From contig NZ_JAPDHW010000003.1 of the NCBI RefSeq assembly GCF_025971945.1, positions 248,001 to 312,000 of the forward strand: a stretch of DNA of 64,000 nucleotides, written 5' to 3'. Both the position numbers and the translations under genes were made by a program. Origin of the DNA: Chryseobacterium kimseyorum. GTDB lineage: Bacteria; Bacteroidota; Bacteroidia; Flavobacteriales; Weeksellaceae. Under the pieces are notes generated by a model. That model saw only the letters and a program-made list of their open reading frames with translations, did not search any database and was not told the origin of the DNA. Positions 17,086 to 26,776 of this stretch are shown piece after piece (positions within the stretch are counted from its first letter, which is position 1; the number at the start of each line of letters is the position of its first letter).

Positions 17086-17115
17086 TCCCAGTATTTATCC
17101 GCAATACCTCAAAAC

Positions 17116-17144
17116 TGTACAATATTTGCTAATGCAAATGTACA
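17116..17144. promoter_or_regulatory. dyad upstream of the TonB receptor
   Basis: TGTACA...TTGC and GCAA...TGTACA form an imperfect dyad 11-39 bases before the ATG of the receptor gene. It could be an operator (for example for a metal- or redox-responsive regulator), but no family can be assigned. Confidence 0.35.
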
Positions 17145-17154
17145 AACTGTTTTC

Positions 17155-19185
17155 ATGACCAAATTTTACTTTTTAGCACTCACTTTTAGCGGTTCATTAT
17201 TTTTTTCTCAGAAACGGGATTCTGCAACACTCATTTCCGAAGTACGGATCGATGCATACAAAAAACCGACCTCTTTCATAACCTCCACAAAGTCTGTTTC
17301 TGTAATTTCTGAAAATTTATTGAATCAGAATCCACCTGAAAGACTGCTTGAATCTGTCAATCAGATTGCCGGAGCGAGAATGGAAGAACGGTCGCCTGGA
17401 AGTTACCGGATTTCATTACGTGGAAGCACATTACGGTCACCTTTTGGAGTTCGCAATATAAAAGTATATCTCGATGATTTCATATTGTCTGACGCATCAG
17501 GAAATACTTATTTCAACCTTCTCTCACCTGAACTGATCAGCAGAATGGAAATTTATAAGGGTCCGGAAAGCGGAGATTTTGGGGCCGCGACCGGTGGAAC
17601 GGTCTTACTGCAGACACAAAACTCAGAACAGACGGCTGCCCATCTTTCTGTGGGAAGTTATGGAACTTTTAATGAAAGTGTAAATTTTTCAAAACAGTTC
17701 GGAAAGCATTTTTTTCAGATTTTCCAGAATTATTATCGTACTGATTCTTACCGTGAACAGTCTGCTGTAGAGCGGAAACAGATTTTTATCAAAGATAATT
17801 TTCAGTACTCAAAAAATGCAGAGTTGAAAGCTATGATTCTTCTCTCAAATATGGATTATCAGACGCCTGGTGGTTTAACTTTAGAACAAATGCAGCTCAA
17901 CAGAAAGCAGGCAAGACCAAAGACGGCGACCGTGTCCGGAGCAAAAGAACAGGATGCGGGAATTCGTAATAAAATGATTTTAGCTGGAATTTCGCATGAG
18001 TTTACCATTCTTCCCAACTTATCTCATTTCGTACTCCTTCAGGGTTCTTATGTTGATTTTGAAAATCCGTTTATCACCAATTTTGAAAACCGTTTTGAGA
18101 GCAATTATGCATTACGGACACATCTAAATTATCAGCAGAACTGGGATAAAGTTTCTGCAGAATGGAGATTGGGTTTTGAAGGGGGAACAAATAATATTTT
18201 CATTAAAAATTTTGATAATAATAGAGGAGTAGAGGGAAATCCACAGAACTTTGATAAGTTAAAAAACAATGCAGGATTCTTCTTCGTATCACAGAAACTG
18301 AATTTTAATGAAAAACTGTTTTCAGATATTTCTTTAAGTCTCAATTCAAATTCCTACGAATGGGAAAAGTTGTATCCAACGTATGAGAACGGAAGAACAA
18401 AATTTAAAGATCAGTTGCTTCCCAATCTTGGACTGACGTATCTTATTGGAAAAGGTTTTTCAGTTCGAGGAAAGGTTGGGAAAGGAAATTCTTCACCAAC
18501 CAACGAAGAAATCCGTTCATCCAATCAGGAATTTAACCTGAACTTAGTTCCAGAATATGGATGGAATAAAGAAATAGGTTTAAGAAAACAGTTTGGAAAT
18601 ATCATTTTTGCAGAAGCTAATTATTTTGATTTCCGAATGAAAGATGCGATCGTAAGAAGACAAAACGAGCGCGGTCAGGAATTTTTTGTAAACTCTGGTG
18701 AGACGGTTCAGAAAGGAATAGAATTACTTTTAGAATCTAAAAATTTCAATCTTAAAAATGATTTTCTAAGCAATTTTAAATTCAGATTTTCAGGAAGTTT
18801 TTACGAATTTAAATTCAAAAATTATCAGCAGGGAATAGGAGACTTCTCTGGAAACGACTTGACAGGAGTTCCCAAAACTACGATTAACAGTTTGCTGAAT
18901 TTCACTTTTTTCAATAAACTTGCGGTAGATTATTCTCATTTTTACACCTCAAAAATGCCTTTAAATGATGCGAATACCGTTTGGTCAGAATCCAATCTGA
19001 TTGGGAATATTCAGTTCAGATATCCCGTGCAGTTAGAAAAAACAAGACTGAATTTATTTGTGCAGGTTCAGAATTTATACAATACCGATTACGTTTTAGG
19101 ATTTGATATCAATGCTTTCGGAAACCGTTACTATAATCCGGCGGCAAAAAGGAATTTTGTTTTGGGCGTAAACGCTGTTTTTTAA
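17155..19185 (+). CDS. TonB-dependent outer-membrane receptor
   Basis: A 676-aa receptor that imports a substrate using TonB energy. A short signal peptide (FLALTFSGSLFFSQ) precedes the plug domain (about residues 40-155, with ISLRGSTLRSPFGVRNIKVYLDD and MEIYKGPESGDFGAATGGTVLLQT) and a 22-strand-type barrel ending in a C-terminal Phe (VLGVNAVF). It lacks the N-terminal carboxypeptidase-like domain of SusC proteins, so a small ligand such as an iron chelate or vitamin is more likely than a glycan. No SusD, iron regulator or B12 riboswitch is adjacent. The upstream dyad may regulate it. Confidence 0.92.
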   Translation: MTKFYFLALTFSGSLFFSQKRDSATLISEVRIDAYKKPTSFITSTKSVSVISENLLNQNPPERLLESVNQIAGARMEERSPGSYRISLRGSTLRSPFGVRNIKVYLDDFILSDASGNTYFNLLSPELISRMEIYKGPESGDFGAATGGTVLLQTQNSEQTAAHLSVGSYGTFNESVNFSKQFGKHFFQIFQNYYRTDSYREQSAVERKQIFIKDNFQYSKNAELKAMILLSNMDYQTPGGLTLEQMQLNRKQARPKTATVSGAKEQDAGIRNKMILAGISHEFTILPNLSHFVLLQGSYVDFENPFITNFENRFESNYALRTHLNYQQNWDKVSAEWRLGFEGGTNNIFIKNFDNNRGVEGNPQNFDKLKNNAGFFFVSQKLNFNEKLFSDISLSLNSNSYEWEKLYPTYENGRTKFKDQLLPNLGLTYLIGKGFSVRGKVGKGNSSPTNEEIRSSNQEFNLNLVPEYGWNKEIGLRKQFGNIIFAEANYFDFRMKDAIVRRQNERGQEFFVNSGETVQKGIELLLESKNFNLKNDFLSNFKFRFSGSFYEFKFKNYQQGIGDFSGNDLTGVPKTTINSLLNFTFFNKLAVDYSHFYTSKMPLNDANTVWSESNLIGNIQFRYPVQLEKTRLNLFVQVQNLYNTDYVLGFDINAFGNRYYNPAAKRNFVLGVNAVF

Positions 19186-19191
19186 TCGTAA

Positions 19192-19947
19192 TCAATTCAG
19201 ATCAGATGATATATGGTCGATGTCTTCGTTCTTAACGTATTCAGGAATGTAGATCAGAGCAATTCTGATTTTACTGTCAAAAATGTTTAAAGGATGTATC
19301 CAAAAATTCCTTTTAATAAGAGTGGCAATTTCATTGTCATGATCGCCAAATCCCGAAATAATATTTACCTGTGCGACTTCCTTATCACGATTAAATAATA
19401 GTTCATAAACTGCAAAATTATTTTTTGGATGAAAGTTTTTTACCTTTGATAAACTTGATTTTCCATCTTTATTATTTTCAAAGTAAGATTTAAATGAAAT
19501 ATTATTAACAGGATATTTTCCTAAGAATGAAAAGAGGTTTTCTGCAGCAGCAATTTTACTTTTAGCAGCATCTGTTTTATCTAAACGGTAATGGGGCGTG
19601 CAGATAGAAATGATCTCTTCGGTGTTTTTGAGAAAAATAAGATACTTATCGCCTTTCTGTAAACCAACTTCACATGCATCGCCAAGTAAGTCTTCCGGTG
19701 ATAAACCCGTTAAGCCACTAACAGTCAATGTGCTTCCATTGGGAACGCCTTTAAAGATTTTATCAAACTTTACATCAGCTTTATACATTCTTTTTGAAAG
19801 GTCATTATCGTGGGTCTTCAAAATCGTAATTTCTGCGACAATTAAATTTTTATTGTAATTCTCTGCAAGCGAAGTAGGTACACAGTCGCACGCTGATAAA
19901 AAATTAAATCCTAATAAAAATGTGATTAGAATTACGATTTTCTTCAT
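19192..19947 (-). CDS. exported NTR/TIMP-like domain protein, possible lipoprotein
   Basis: Signal peptide ending LLGFNFLSA followed by Cys-Asp-Cys; LSAC fits a lipobox. Residues 20-130 (CDCVP, NLIVAEITILKTH, KADVKFDKIFKGVP, ACEVGLQKGDKYLIFL) resemble bacterial netrin-like/TIMP-like domains, in which the mature chain begins with a Cys-x-Cys. The C-terminal half is unassigned. The gene begins 4 bases after the ypdA stop and should be co-transcribed with it. Function is unknown; inhibition of a metalloprotease would be the analogy from TIMPs, but that is inference. Confidence 0.55.
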   Translation of the reverse strand: MKKIVILITFLLGFNFLSACDCVPTSLAENYNKNLIVAEITILKTHDNDLSKRMYKADVKFDKIFKGVPNGSTLTVSGLTGLSPEDLLGDACEVGLQKGDKYLIFLKNTEEIISICTPHYRLDKTDAAKSKIAAAENLFSFLGKYPVNNISFKSYFENNKDGKSSLSKVKNFHPKNNFAVYELLFNRDKEVAQVNIISGFGDHDNEIATLIKRNFWIHPLNIFDSKIRIALIYIPEYVKNEDIDHISSDLN

Positions 19948-19951
19948 GGGT

Positions 19952-20914
19952 TTATTTCTTAATAATATTTTTAACGATCATCTCCGCATGAATTCTCGAG
20001 TTTTCAATAAACCAAAGGTGAGTGTCTTTTCCGCCGCACACTACACCTGCCAAATATAAATTCGGAATATTAGATTCCATTGTTTCAGGATTGTAAACTG
20101 GGTTTAAACATTCTCCCTGAAGATCAATTCCTGAGTTTTTCAGAAATTCAAAGTCGGGAAGGTAACCGGTCATTGCCAAAACAAAATCATTTTCAATTTC
20201 CTTAATTTCACCATTATCATTTTTAAAAACAACAGAATTTTCTTTGATTTCCACTAATTCAGAATTAAAAAAGGCTTTTATATTTCCTTCCGCAATTCTA
20301 TTCTCTATATCAGGCTTCACCCAATATTTTACATTTTTGGAAATCTCAGAATTACGGATTATCATGGTGACTTCAGCACCTTTTCTGTACGTTTCCAAGG
20401 CAGCATCAACGGAAGAATTACTCGAACCAATAACAACTATCTTTTGCTTTGCATACGGATAAGGTTCCGTGTAATAATGTTTTACCTTCTCTAAATTTTC
20501 TCCCGGAATATTCATCAGATTAGGGATGTCGTAAAAACCGGTAGAGATAATGACGTTTTTTGCCAAATATTTTGATTTTGAAGTTTCAACTTCAAATTTT
20601 GCTTCCTCTTTAGAGACTTTTAAAACTTTTTCATATAAATTGATATTCAGGTTTTTCTGTCTTGCAATTCCCTGGTAATACTCTAGACCTTCCTGCCGTC
20701 CTGGTTTGGGAGCCGCGGAAATAAAAGGAATTTCAGCAATTTCTAATTTTTCAGCAGTGGAGAAAAACTTCATGTACAGAGGATAATTGTATAATGAATT
20801 GACAATCGTTCCTTTTTCTACAATCAGGTAACTGAGGTTATTTTTCTCTGCTTCAAGCGCACAGTTTAAACCAATAGGTCCCGCTCCGATAATCAAAATA
20901 TCTAAAATTTCCAT
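19952..20914 (-). CDS. ypdA: YpdA-type NAD(P)H-dependent oxidoreductase (bacillithiol disulfide reductase family)
   Basis: A 320-aa flavoprotein of the thioredoxin-reductase-like group. The FAD-binding GAGPIGLNCALEAEK at the N terminus and the NAD(P)H-binding VIGSSNSSVDAALETYRKG (about residue 160) are clear; the CxxC of thioredoxin reductase is absent, as in YpdA/Bdr, which reduces bacillithiol disulfide. The C-terminal FAD contact is PNLYLAGVVCGGKDTHLWFIENSRIH. Bacillithiol occurs in many Bacteroidota. A TAAATTTG box (20919-20926) lies only five bases before the ATG, which would give a leaderless message. Confidence 0.85.
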   Translation of the reverse strand: MEILDILIIGAGPIGLNCALEAEKNNLSYLIVEKGTIVNSLYNYPLYMKFFSTAEKLEIAEIPFISAAPKPGRQEGLEYYQGIARQKNLNINLYEKVLKVSKEEAKFEVETSKSKYLAKNVIISTGFYDIPNLMNIPGENLEKVKHYYTEPYPYAKQKIVVIGSSNSSVDAALETYRKGAEVTMIIRNSEISKNVKYWVKPDIENRIAEGNIKAFFNSELVEIKENSVVFKNDNGEIKEIENDFVLAMTGYLPDFEFLKNSGIDLQGECLNPVYNPETMESNIPNLYLAGVVCGGKDTHLWFIENSRIHAEMIVKNIIKK

Positions 20915-21053
20915 CTAACAAATTTACGAAAATACACTCAGCAAATACAGAATGATGATCATCGTAGATTCAATTAATTCACTCAATAAAAATGCTTCCA
21001 ACCGTCAACTCATCTGTTGGCATTGGTTTTGGACTTTTTATAAAAAATAAATA

Positions 21054-21689
21054 ATGAAAAAGTCTTTTGCAATATTTTCTCTGCTCTTCATCTTATCTTG
21101 TGACAAAAAAGAAGATAAAAATCCTGCAGTTTCTACAGACAATCTAAAACGATCCAATGAAAGAACTGATACCAAGCAGGACGCCCTGTCAACAGAAGTT
21201 GCCTTAAAAAAGACCAATGATGAACTCTTACAGGCGATTAAAGTCGGTTATTATGATGTGTTTGCCAATTATATTCATCCGCAGAAAGGAGTTCGTTTTT
21301 CAATGTATGCTTTTACCAATAAAAATGAGGATAAGCATTTTACAAAAGCTGACTTTGAGAAATATCAAAATTCGAAAACTATTTTTACTTGGGGATCCAG
21401 GGATGGTTCGGGAGAAATTTATAAAGCAACGCTTAACCATTATTTAAAGGACTGGGTTTTTAAAAAAGACTTCACAAAATCTGAATATTCATTTAACAAA
21501 TTCAAAGGTGGAGGCAATTCACTGAATAATTTGAAAGAAATGTATCCTGACAGCAATTTCACAGAAAACTACATTCCAGGCTCAGAAAAAAACGGTGGAA
21601 TGGATTGGAACGCATTGCGTTTCGTCTTCGAGGAGTTTGATGGCAAATACTATATTGTTGCCGTTGTCAATGATGAATGGACAATATAA
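21054..21689 (+). CDS. lipoprotein of unknown function
   Basis: A 211-aa protein with a typical SpII signal (SFAIFSLLFILSC) and an acidic/lysine-rich segment after the Cys (DKKEDKN), which resembles surface-export signals of Flavobacteriia lipoproteins. Residues 50-211 form a globular alpha/beta domain with WGSRDGSGE, GGMDWNALRFVFEEFDGKYYIVAVVNDEWTI at the end. No family is recognised with confidence. It is monocistronic between ypdA (divergent) and a convergent glycosyltransferase. Confidence 0.75.
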   Translation: MKKSFAIFSLLFILSCDKKEDKNPAVSTDNLKRSNERTDTKQDALSTEVALKKTNDELLQAIKVGYYDVFANYIHPQKGVRFSMYAFTNKNEDKHFTKADFEKYQNSKTIFTWGSRDGSGEIYKATLNHYLKDWVFKKDFTKSEYSFNKFKGGGNSLNNLKEMYPDSNFTENYIPGSEKNGGMDWNALRFVFEEFDGKYYIVAVVNDEWTI

Positions 21690-21729
21690 TTTTTACTGAA
21701 TGTCAACAGGTTCTCGTGCAAGCCTAAAA

Positions 21730-23025
21730 TTATAAAATATCAGATAACTGTTTCGTTAAATTTCTTCTCGAAAATTGTTCAATATTTCCCGTGTTCTCGG
21801 ATAAATTTCCGCTTTTCCAAAGTTCAAATTTTTCTAAAATGAAATTTTTAATTTCTTCAGAATTGTCGTAGCTAAAGTGTTTTCCTGCTTGGGTTTCATC
21901 TAAAATCTTGGCAACATCAGCATCATCAGGACCAAATGAAATAATTTGTTTACCTGTCGCTAAGTACTCGAATATTTTTCCAGGAATAATTCCTTTTGAA
22001 GACGCATTCGGGAAATTAGTAATCAACAGAACTGTAGAGTTTGACATTTCATTAACCGCCTTATCATGTGACAGATAACCCAAATTATCAATATGATTTT
22101 TTAAGCTTGAAGTTTCTATTGCATTTAGAATTTTGTCATCAATTCTGCCAACAAATTTTAATCTGAAATTTTCTGCAAATTCAGCATCTGTTTTAACTAA
22201 TTCATCTAGTGCTTTCCAAAGGTTTTCTGGATTACGAAGCTGTTCCAGAACTCCAATATAGCTGAGTGTGAATTTTGTTGCAGAGTCTGCGGATTTGAGA
22301 GTCTGAGGATTTGAAGAATCACTTTCATCAAATCCGTTGGTGATGCAAACTGCATTGGCTCCATTTTTTCTGAAATTTTCCGCATCGGTGTAGCTTGTTG
22401 CTAAAGTAATATCAGCATTTTTGAAAACATCACTTTCAAGCTGACGGTGTTTTTTGTCTGATTTATTGGTAAGTTTTAAATGTTTATAGTACGAAATTTC
22501 CGTCCACGGATCACGGAAATCAGCAATCCATTTTATCTCAGGGAACTGCTTTTTTAATTGTAATCCAATCAAATGCAAAGAATGTGGCGGTCCCGAAGTA
22601 ACAACAACATCAATCTTATTTATTTTTAAATATTGCTCTAAATATTTCACAGAAGGATTAACCCAAAAAACTCTGGCATCGGGAATGAAAAAATTTCCGC
22701 GAACCCAAATCGAAAGTTTAGATTTCCAGCTTTGGTTATTTCCAACATCAAACTGTCCCGCTTTGAATTTTTTATTGCTTTTATTAAGCTTTTCAGCCAA
22801 CTGATAAGGCTCCCAGATTTTAGTTTTAATAATTTCTAAATCTTCCGGAACATCTTTCATCAAACTTTCATCAATCAAAGGATAGCTCGGATTTTCCGGC
22901 GTGAAAATAATGGGTTTCCAGCCGAATTCTGGAAGATATTTCGCAAACTTCAACCATCGCTGAACACCAGGTCCACCTGCAGGCGGCCAGTAGTAAGTGA
23001 TGATAAGGATTTTTTTTGAGTCCAT
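21730..23025 (-). CDS. GT4-family glycosyltransferase
   Basis: A 431-aa GT-B fold enzyme transferring a sugar from an NDP-sugar, probably to a surface glycan or glycolipid. The N-terminal domain begins ILIITYYWPPAGGPGVQRWLKFAKYLPEFGW, typical of GT4 members; the C-terminal donor domain has SYIGVLEQLRNPENLW, GYLSHDKAVNEMSNS and the E-x7-E equivalent GIIPGKIFEYLATGKQIISFGP. No membrane segment is seen. It lies upstream (in + orientation) of a giant YfhO-type membrane protein that may act on polyprenyl-linked sugars; no other cell-surface glycan genes are in view. Confidence 0.88.
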   Translation of the reverse strand: MDSKKILIITYYWPPAGGPGVQRWLKFAKYLPEFGWKPIIFTPENPSYPLIDESLMKDVPEDLEIIKTKIWEPYQLAEKLNKSNKKFKAGQFDVGNNQSWKSKLSIWVRGNFFIPDARVFWVNPSVKYLEQYLKINKIDVVVTSGPPHSLHLIGLQLKKQFPEIKWIADFRDPWTEISYYKHLKLTNKSDKKHRQLESDVFKNADITLATSYTDAENFRKNGANAVCITNGFDESDSSNPQTLKSADSATKFTLSYIGVLEQLRNPENLWKALDELVKTDAEFAENFRLKFVGRIDDKILNAIETSSLKNHIDNLGYLSHDKAVNEMSNSTVLLITNFPNASSKGIIPGKIFEYLATGKQIISFGPDDADVAKILDETQAGKHFSYDNSEEIKNFILEKFELWKSGNLSENTGNIEQFSRRNLTKQLSDIL

Positions 23026-23070
23026 ATTTTTTAAGCACCAAATGAGGCGGGATTTCTTTTATTGCCAGTT

Positions 23071-23330
23071 TTTTTTACCGCAAAAGAATCAAAAGATTTT
23101 ATTTGTTTAATAGTTATTCAAAAGGTGGCAAAATGTTTTTGTTATTTTTTTGCTGGATAATTTTTTTTAATGCAAAAGCATCATAAGTCTGCTTTTGTTT
23201 TTTTGTAATTCCAAGAAAACTAATAATGTATCTTGATTTTAAAAATGATAAATTATTAGAGATTACATTTTGCAAACTTTTGGGCGTCTATTTAACATTT
23301 TTATCTTTTGTCTCTTTTGCGGTTAAAAAA
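23071..23330. repeat. intergenic inverted repeat, ACCGCAAAAG core
   Basis: Arms of about 30 bases (23071-23100 and 23300-23330) are imperfect inverted copies, both with T-run, ACCGCAAAAG, a spacer and CAAAAGAT. About 200 AT-rich bases separate them, without an ORF. Related elements occur at 26.36-26.45 and 28.8-28.9 kb. Confidence 0.7.
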
Positions 23331-23347
23331 ACTACATCATCAATTTC

Positions 23348-23755
23348 TTAATCATACTGGTCATAATATTTATTAATAAAAGTTTCCTGTCCAAAGTGAT
23401 AAAGATTCTTCACATTAAAATTCACCAATATTCCCTTCGGAACTTTTAATAAATTCATATAATTTATAACCTGAAATTTATGAATATCAGAAATGGCTAC
23501 AACTGATTTAATTTCTAAAACAATTAAATTTTCAATCAAAAAATCGCATTTAAAATCACAGTTAAGCGGTTCATCTTTATACATAACTGGAATTTGAAAT
23601 TCAGATTTAAATTCTATATTTCTTAAGCCCAATTCCTTTTCTAAAGCTTTATGATAAACAATTTCTGCCAGACCAGCACCCAAAATCTTGTGAACTTCAA
23701 TGCAAGCTCCATTAATTCGGTAGGTTAGGTCAGTAATGTATTTTTGAGTAATCAT
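23348..23755 (-). CDS. GxxExxY protein (PD-(D/E)XK-like fold)
   Basis: A 135-aa protein of the GxxExxY family. The name-giving motif is seen in GAGLAEIVYHKALEKEL (Gly, Glu, Tyr), and DFLIENLIVLEIKSV gives the Asp...Glu-x-Lys of a PD-(D/E)XK nuclease-like core. Function is unknown; these proteins often occur as isolated accessory genes beside repeats in Bacteroidota. Here it lies between a repeat element and the YfhO gene (27-base gap), and may have been inserted. Length is normal. Confidence 0.85.
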   Translation of the reverse strand: MITQKYITDLTYRINGACIEVHKILGAGLAEIVYHKALEKELGLRNIEFKSEFQIPVMYKDEPLNCDFKCDFLIENLIVLEIKSVVAISDIHKFQVINYMNLLKVPKGILVNFNVKNLYHFGQETFINKYYDQYD

Positions 23756-23782
23756 ACATTAGATTTTGTGTACTTTGAATGC

Positions 23783-26317
23783 TTAGATTGTCGCGGTTAC
23801 TTTTTCGTCTCTTTTACGGTAAATAAAATAAATTCCACCAGCACTTAATATTATAAACAAGGCGAAACACAATAAAGAAATCCATTTTCCGGTTGCGATA
23901 ACCTGCGGTTCGAAAACCATTCTGATGCTGTGCTCTCCGGCTGGAACGTGTACTGCACGCAACAAATAATCAGCCTTGATGTATGGAACTTCTTTTTCGT
24001 CCACAAACATTTTCCAACCATGCGGATAATAAATTTCAGAAAATACAGCTAACTGTGGTGTTTTAGACTGAGATTTAAATTCCAGTTCATCAGCTTCATA
24101 TTTCGTTAAGTTAATGGAAGCTGTAGAATCTGTCTGAACCTGTTTTCCATTAAAATAAGCTTTGTCTGAAGCATTGATAACAGCAGTTTTTTTAGAATCA
24201 ATATTTCCGAGGGATTTAATTTCTTCATCCGGAGTATTTACGAATTTCAGATCTGCAACAAACCATGCATTTCCATTTGCATTAGGGTTTGGAACAACCT
24301 GTGGCTCCTGAGGATTTCCGAAAATCATGTATTTTGTATTCAGTAAATTCAGGATTTTCGGTGTTTTTACACTGTCTGCATTGGAAATGTACTCATTCAA
24401 TAAATCATCATAACGTCTCAGTTTTACTGCGTGATAACCACCGATCGAAGATGCAAAATAGGAAGTATTGGTTTCACTGGTTACACCCAATACCTGATTA
24501 TAAACTCTATAATGTTTTTTGTCTTTTTCGGCAATAGTTTCCAAAGTTTTGTTCACCGGAATGCTTGCTAAGATAGATTGTAAATTAGGATTGTCGCCCA
24601 CTTTTTCTGCCAAATAATCTGAACCTTCAGTCTGGAAAGGGTTTTCGGCGAAGATTTTATCTACATAATTATCATCATTCAGATAACGTTTGTTCACTGT
24701 CCAAAGATCGAACAAACTTACTGCTCCAATGATTATCAAAGCAACATTCTGATTGAGTTTCTGCTTTAAGCTGAAAAATAAAACCGCTGCAGTGATTCCT
24801 ACATAGAGTAGTGCTTTTATCGCATCAATTCTGAATAGCTTGAATCTTTCGTCTGTTAAATAATCCAGCAAAAATGGAGGTAAATATGTTTTCTCGTTAT
24901 CGGTATGAAAACCTAGTAAAGCTTTTCCAAAAATGATAAACAGTAAGGTTAAGCCTAAAACTCCACCGCTCACATAGGTCAGAATTTTCTTTTTGTAATT
25001 TTCTTCTAAACTTGAATCTGTATAGAATCTGTACAATCCAATGATGGCAATCAATGGGAATAGTAATTCAATGACGACCAAAATTGAAGATGGTGCTCTG
25101 AATTTACTGTAAAAAGGAACATATTCAATAAAGAAATCTGAAAGCGGCATAAAATTGCTTCCCCAAGCCAGTAGTATTGTTAAAATGGTTGCTCCGAGAA
25201 TCCAGTAGCGGTATTTTTTCCAGGCAAAAAAGAATCCTAGAAGAGCTAGGAAACATACAACTGCTCCTTGATAAGCTGGTCCTGAAGTTCCCGGTTGGTC
25301 GCCCCAATATGTGATACTGCCAAAACCTTTGGAAATTCTGTCGTACTCAGCTTGTGAAGTGACGTTGTCCTGTACCAGCTGTTGTACATTTTCCATCATT
25401 TCTTTTGCTTCAGGTTCCTGACTTCCGCCTCCCATTAATCTTGGAATGAAGAGGTTTAAAGTTTCCAGTTTACCATAACTCCACATCAGAATGCTTTCTT
25501 TATCCATTCCAGAGTTTCCTGCGGTATGGCTTTCTGTATTTAAAATCTGTTTTCCTCTTACGGTTTCTTTGATGTACTCAGAGTTGGCCATAATCCGCTG
25601 AGAGTTCATCCCAACACCAATCGCTAATGCACTTGCAATAATTCCGGAAGAAATCAGGAAATGTTTCATCGGGGTTTTCTTCTGAATTGTTCTAATTAAT
25701 TCAGATAAAAATAAAAATCCTAATCCCAAAAACAGATAATACGTCATCTGTGGGTGGTTGGCAGCGACTTGTAATCCGAAGAACAGGGTAGTGACAATAA
25801 ATCCGAGGACGTATTTTTTTCTAATATACACCAATAAAATTCCGGCTAAAAGTGGTGCGAAATATTCAATGGTATTTACTTTTCCGTTGTGCCCTGCTGC
25901 TATGATAATGTAGAAATAGGTTGAAAGACCAAAAAATGTAGCTCCCAAGAGGGCATATTTCCAGTTTCTAACGGCGACCATTCCGAGAAGAAAGAATCCC
26001 GAAAATAGAAGAAATAGGTAGTTGACAGGTCTCGGAAGAATATTCAGATAGCTGTCTAATTTTTTAATAATATCACCTTCAAAACGGCTTCCCATCTGGT
26101 ATGTAGGCATCCCTCCAAACATCGAATCGCTCCAGTACGTTTCTTTATCGTAACTGTCTCTGTAGTCGATGAGCTCTTTTGCACCACCACGATACTGAAC
26201 GATATCATGTTGAAAAAGCTGCTTTCCTGTAAACACAGGTGTGGAATATAAAAATGCTAAAACTAAGAATGCGATAATTGAAATCGCAATATACATTAAG
26301 TTTTTATTTTTCGCCAT
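23783..26317 (-). CDS. YfhO-family polytopic membrane protein
   Basis: An 844-aa inner-membrane protein with 12 or more hydrophobic segments and a large soluble region (about residues 560-800) before a last segment (WISLLCFALFIILSAGGIYFIYRKRDE). The N-terminal part (GKQLFQHDIVQYRGGAKELIDYRDSYDKETYWSDSMFGGMPTYQM) is characteristic of the YfhO family, related to GT-C glycosyltransferases that use lipid-linked sugars; in Gram-positives YfhO glycosylates lipoteichoic acid. Here a role in decorating a surface molecule is inferred. Homologues in Bacteroidota have this length. Confidence 0.85.
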   Translation of the reverse strand: MAKNKNLMYIAISIIAFLVLAFLYSTPVFTGKQLFQHDIVQYRGGAKELIDYRDSYDKETYWSDSMFGGMPTYQMGSRFEGDIIKKLDSYLNILPRPVNYLFLLFSGFFLLGMVAVRNWKYALLGATFFGLSTYFYIIIAAGHNGKVNTIEYFAPLLAGILLVYIRKKYVLGFIVTTLFFGLQVAANHPQMTYYLFLGLGFLFLSELIRTIQKKTPMKHFLISSGIIASALAIGVGMNSQRIMANSEYIKETVRGKQILNTESHTAGNSGMDKESILMWSYGKLETLNLFIPRLMGGGSQEPEAKEMMENVQQLVQDNVTSQAEYDRISKGFGSITYWGDQPGTSGPAYQGAVVCFLALLGFFFAWKKYRYWILGATILTILLAWGSNFMPLSDFFIEYVPFYSKFRAPSSILVVIELLFPLIAIIGLYRFYTDSSLEENYKKKILTYVSGGVLGLTLLFIIFGKALLGFHTDNEKTYLPPFLLDYLTDERFKLFRIDAIKALLYVGITAAVLFFSLKQKLNQNVALIIIGAVSLFDLWTVNKRYLNDDNYVDKIFAENPFQTEGSDYLAEKVGDNPNLQSILASIPVNKTLETIAEKDKKHYRVYNQVLGVTSETNTSYFASSIGGYHAVKLRRYDDLLNEYISNADSVKTPKILNLLNTKYMIFGNPQEPQVVPNPNANGNAWFVADLKFVNTPDEEIKSLGNIDSKKTAVINASDKAYFNGKQVQTDSTASINLTKYEADELEFKSQSKTPQLAVFSEIYYPHGWKMFVDEKEVPYIKADYLLRAVHVPAGEHSIRMVFEPQVIATGKWISLLCFALFIILSAGGIYFIYRKRDEKVTATI

Positions 26318-26360
26318 TTTGCTTATTAAGTTGAGATTTAATTAAGAAGTTTTTCATGAT

Positions 26361-26450
26361 TTTTTTTAACCGCAAAAGAAACAAAATATTTTACTGAATA
26401 TTTTAGATTATTAAAAGTTTACAAAATGTAAAAATTCCTTTTGCGGTAAA
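26361..26450. repeat. intergenic inverted repeat, ACCGCAAAAG core
   Basis: ACCGCAAAAG at 26369-26378 and its inverted copy at 26438-26447, with T-rich outer flanks, lie 60 bases apart between the YfhO gene and the next gene. The outer arms match the element at 23.07-23.33 kb. Confidence 0.65.
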
Positions 26451-26458
26451 GTTATGCT

Positions 26459-26689
26459 TTAATGTTTCGAACTGTTTTTATCTTTTACTTCCTCATAGTC
26501 CACAGTCTCTGCGTCCCATTTCACTTTCTTTTCAATATTCGTGTTTGAGTTTTTAGTTTCCTGATTCGGAACGTTGTTAGGTTTAAAGCCTGTGTATTTA
26601 TAGAAAGATTTAAAGAAAATTCTTTTTAAAATATTCCAGACGAAAAAAATAATGATCGTAGCGATTACAAGCTCAAAAATGAATTTCAT
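26459..26689 (-). CDS. small membrane protein, DUF4834-like
   Basis: A 76-aa protein with one N-terminal membrane segment (FELVIATIIIFFVWNILKRIFF), a polar linker and an acidic motif VDYEEVKD near the end. The segment plus the xDYEEVK tail resembles DUF4834 proteins of Bacteroidota. Function is unknown. It lies between the YfhO gene and a lipoprotein gene on the same strand but is separated from both by about 90-140 bases. Confidence 0.6.
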   Translation of the reverse strand: MKFIFELVIATIIIFFVWNILKRIFFKSFYKYTGFKPNNVPNQETKNSNTNIEKKVKWDAETVDYEEVKDKNSSKH

Positions 26690-26776
26690 AAAAAATTATT
26701 TTAGTATTCAATGTTTACTATTCAAGATTTAACGTTTGTTGTTACTAGAAAACGTTAAGCTCTCAATCCCTCAAAC

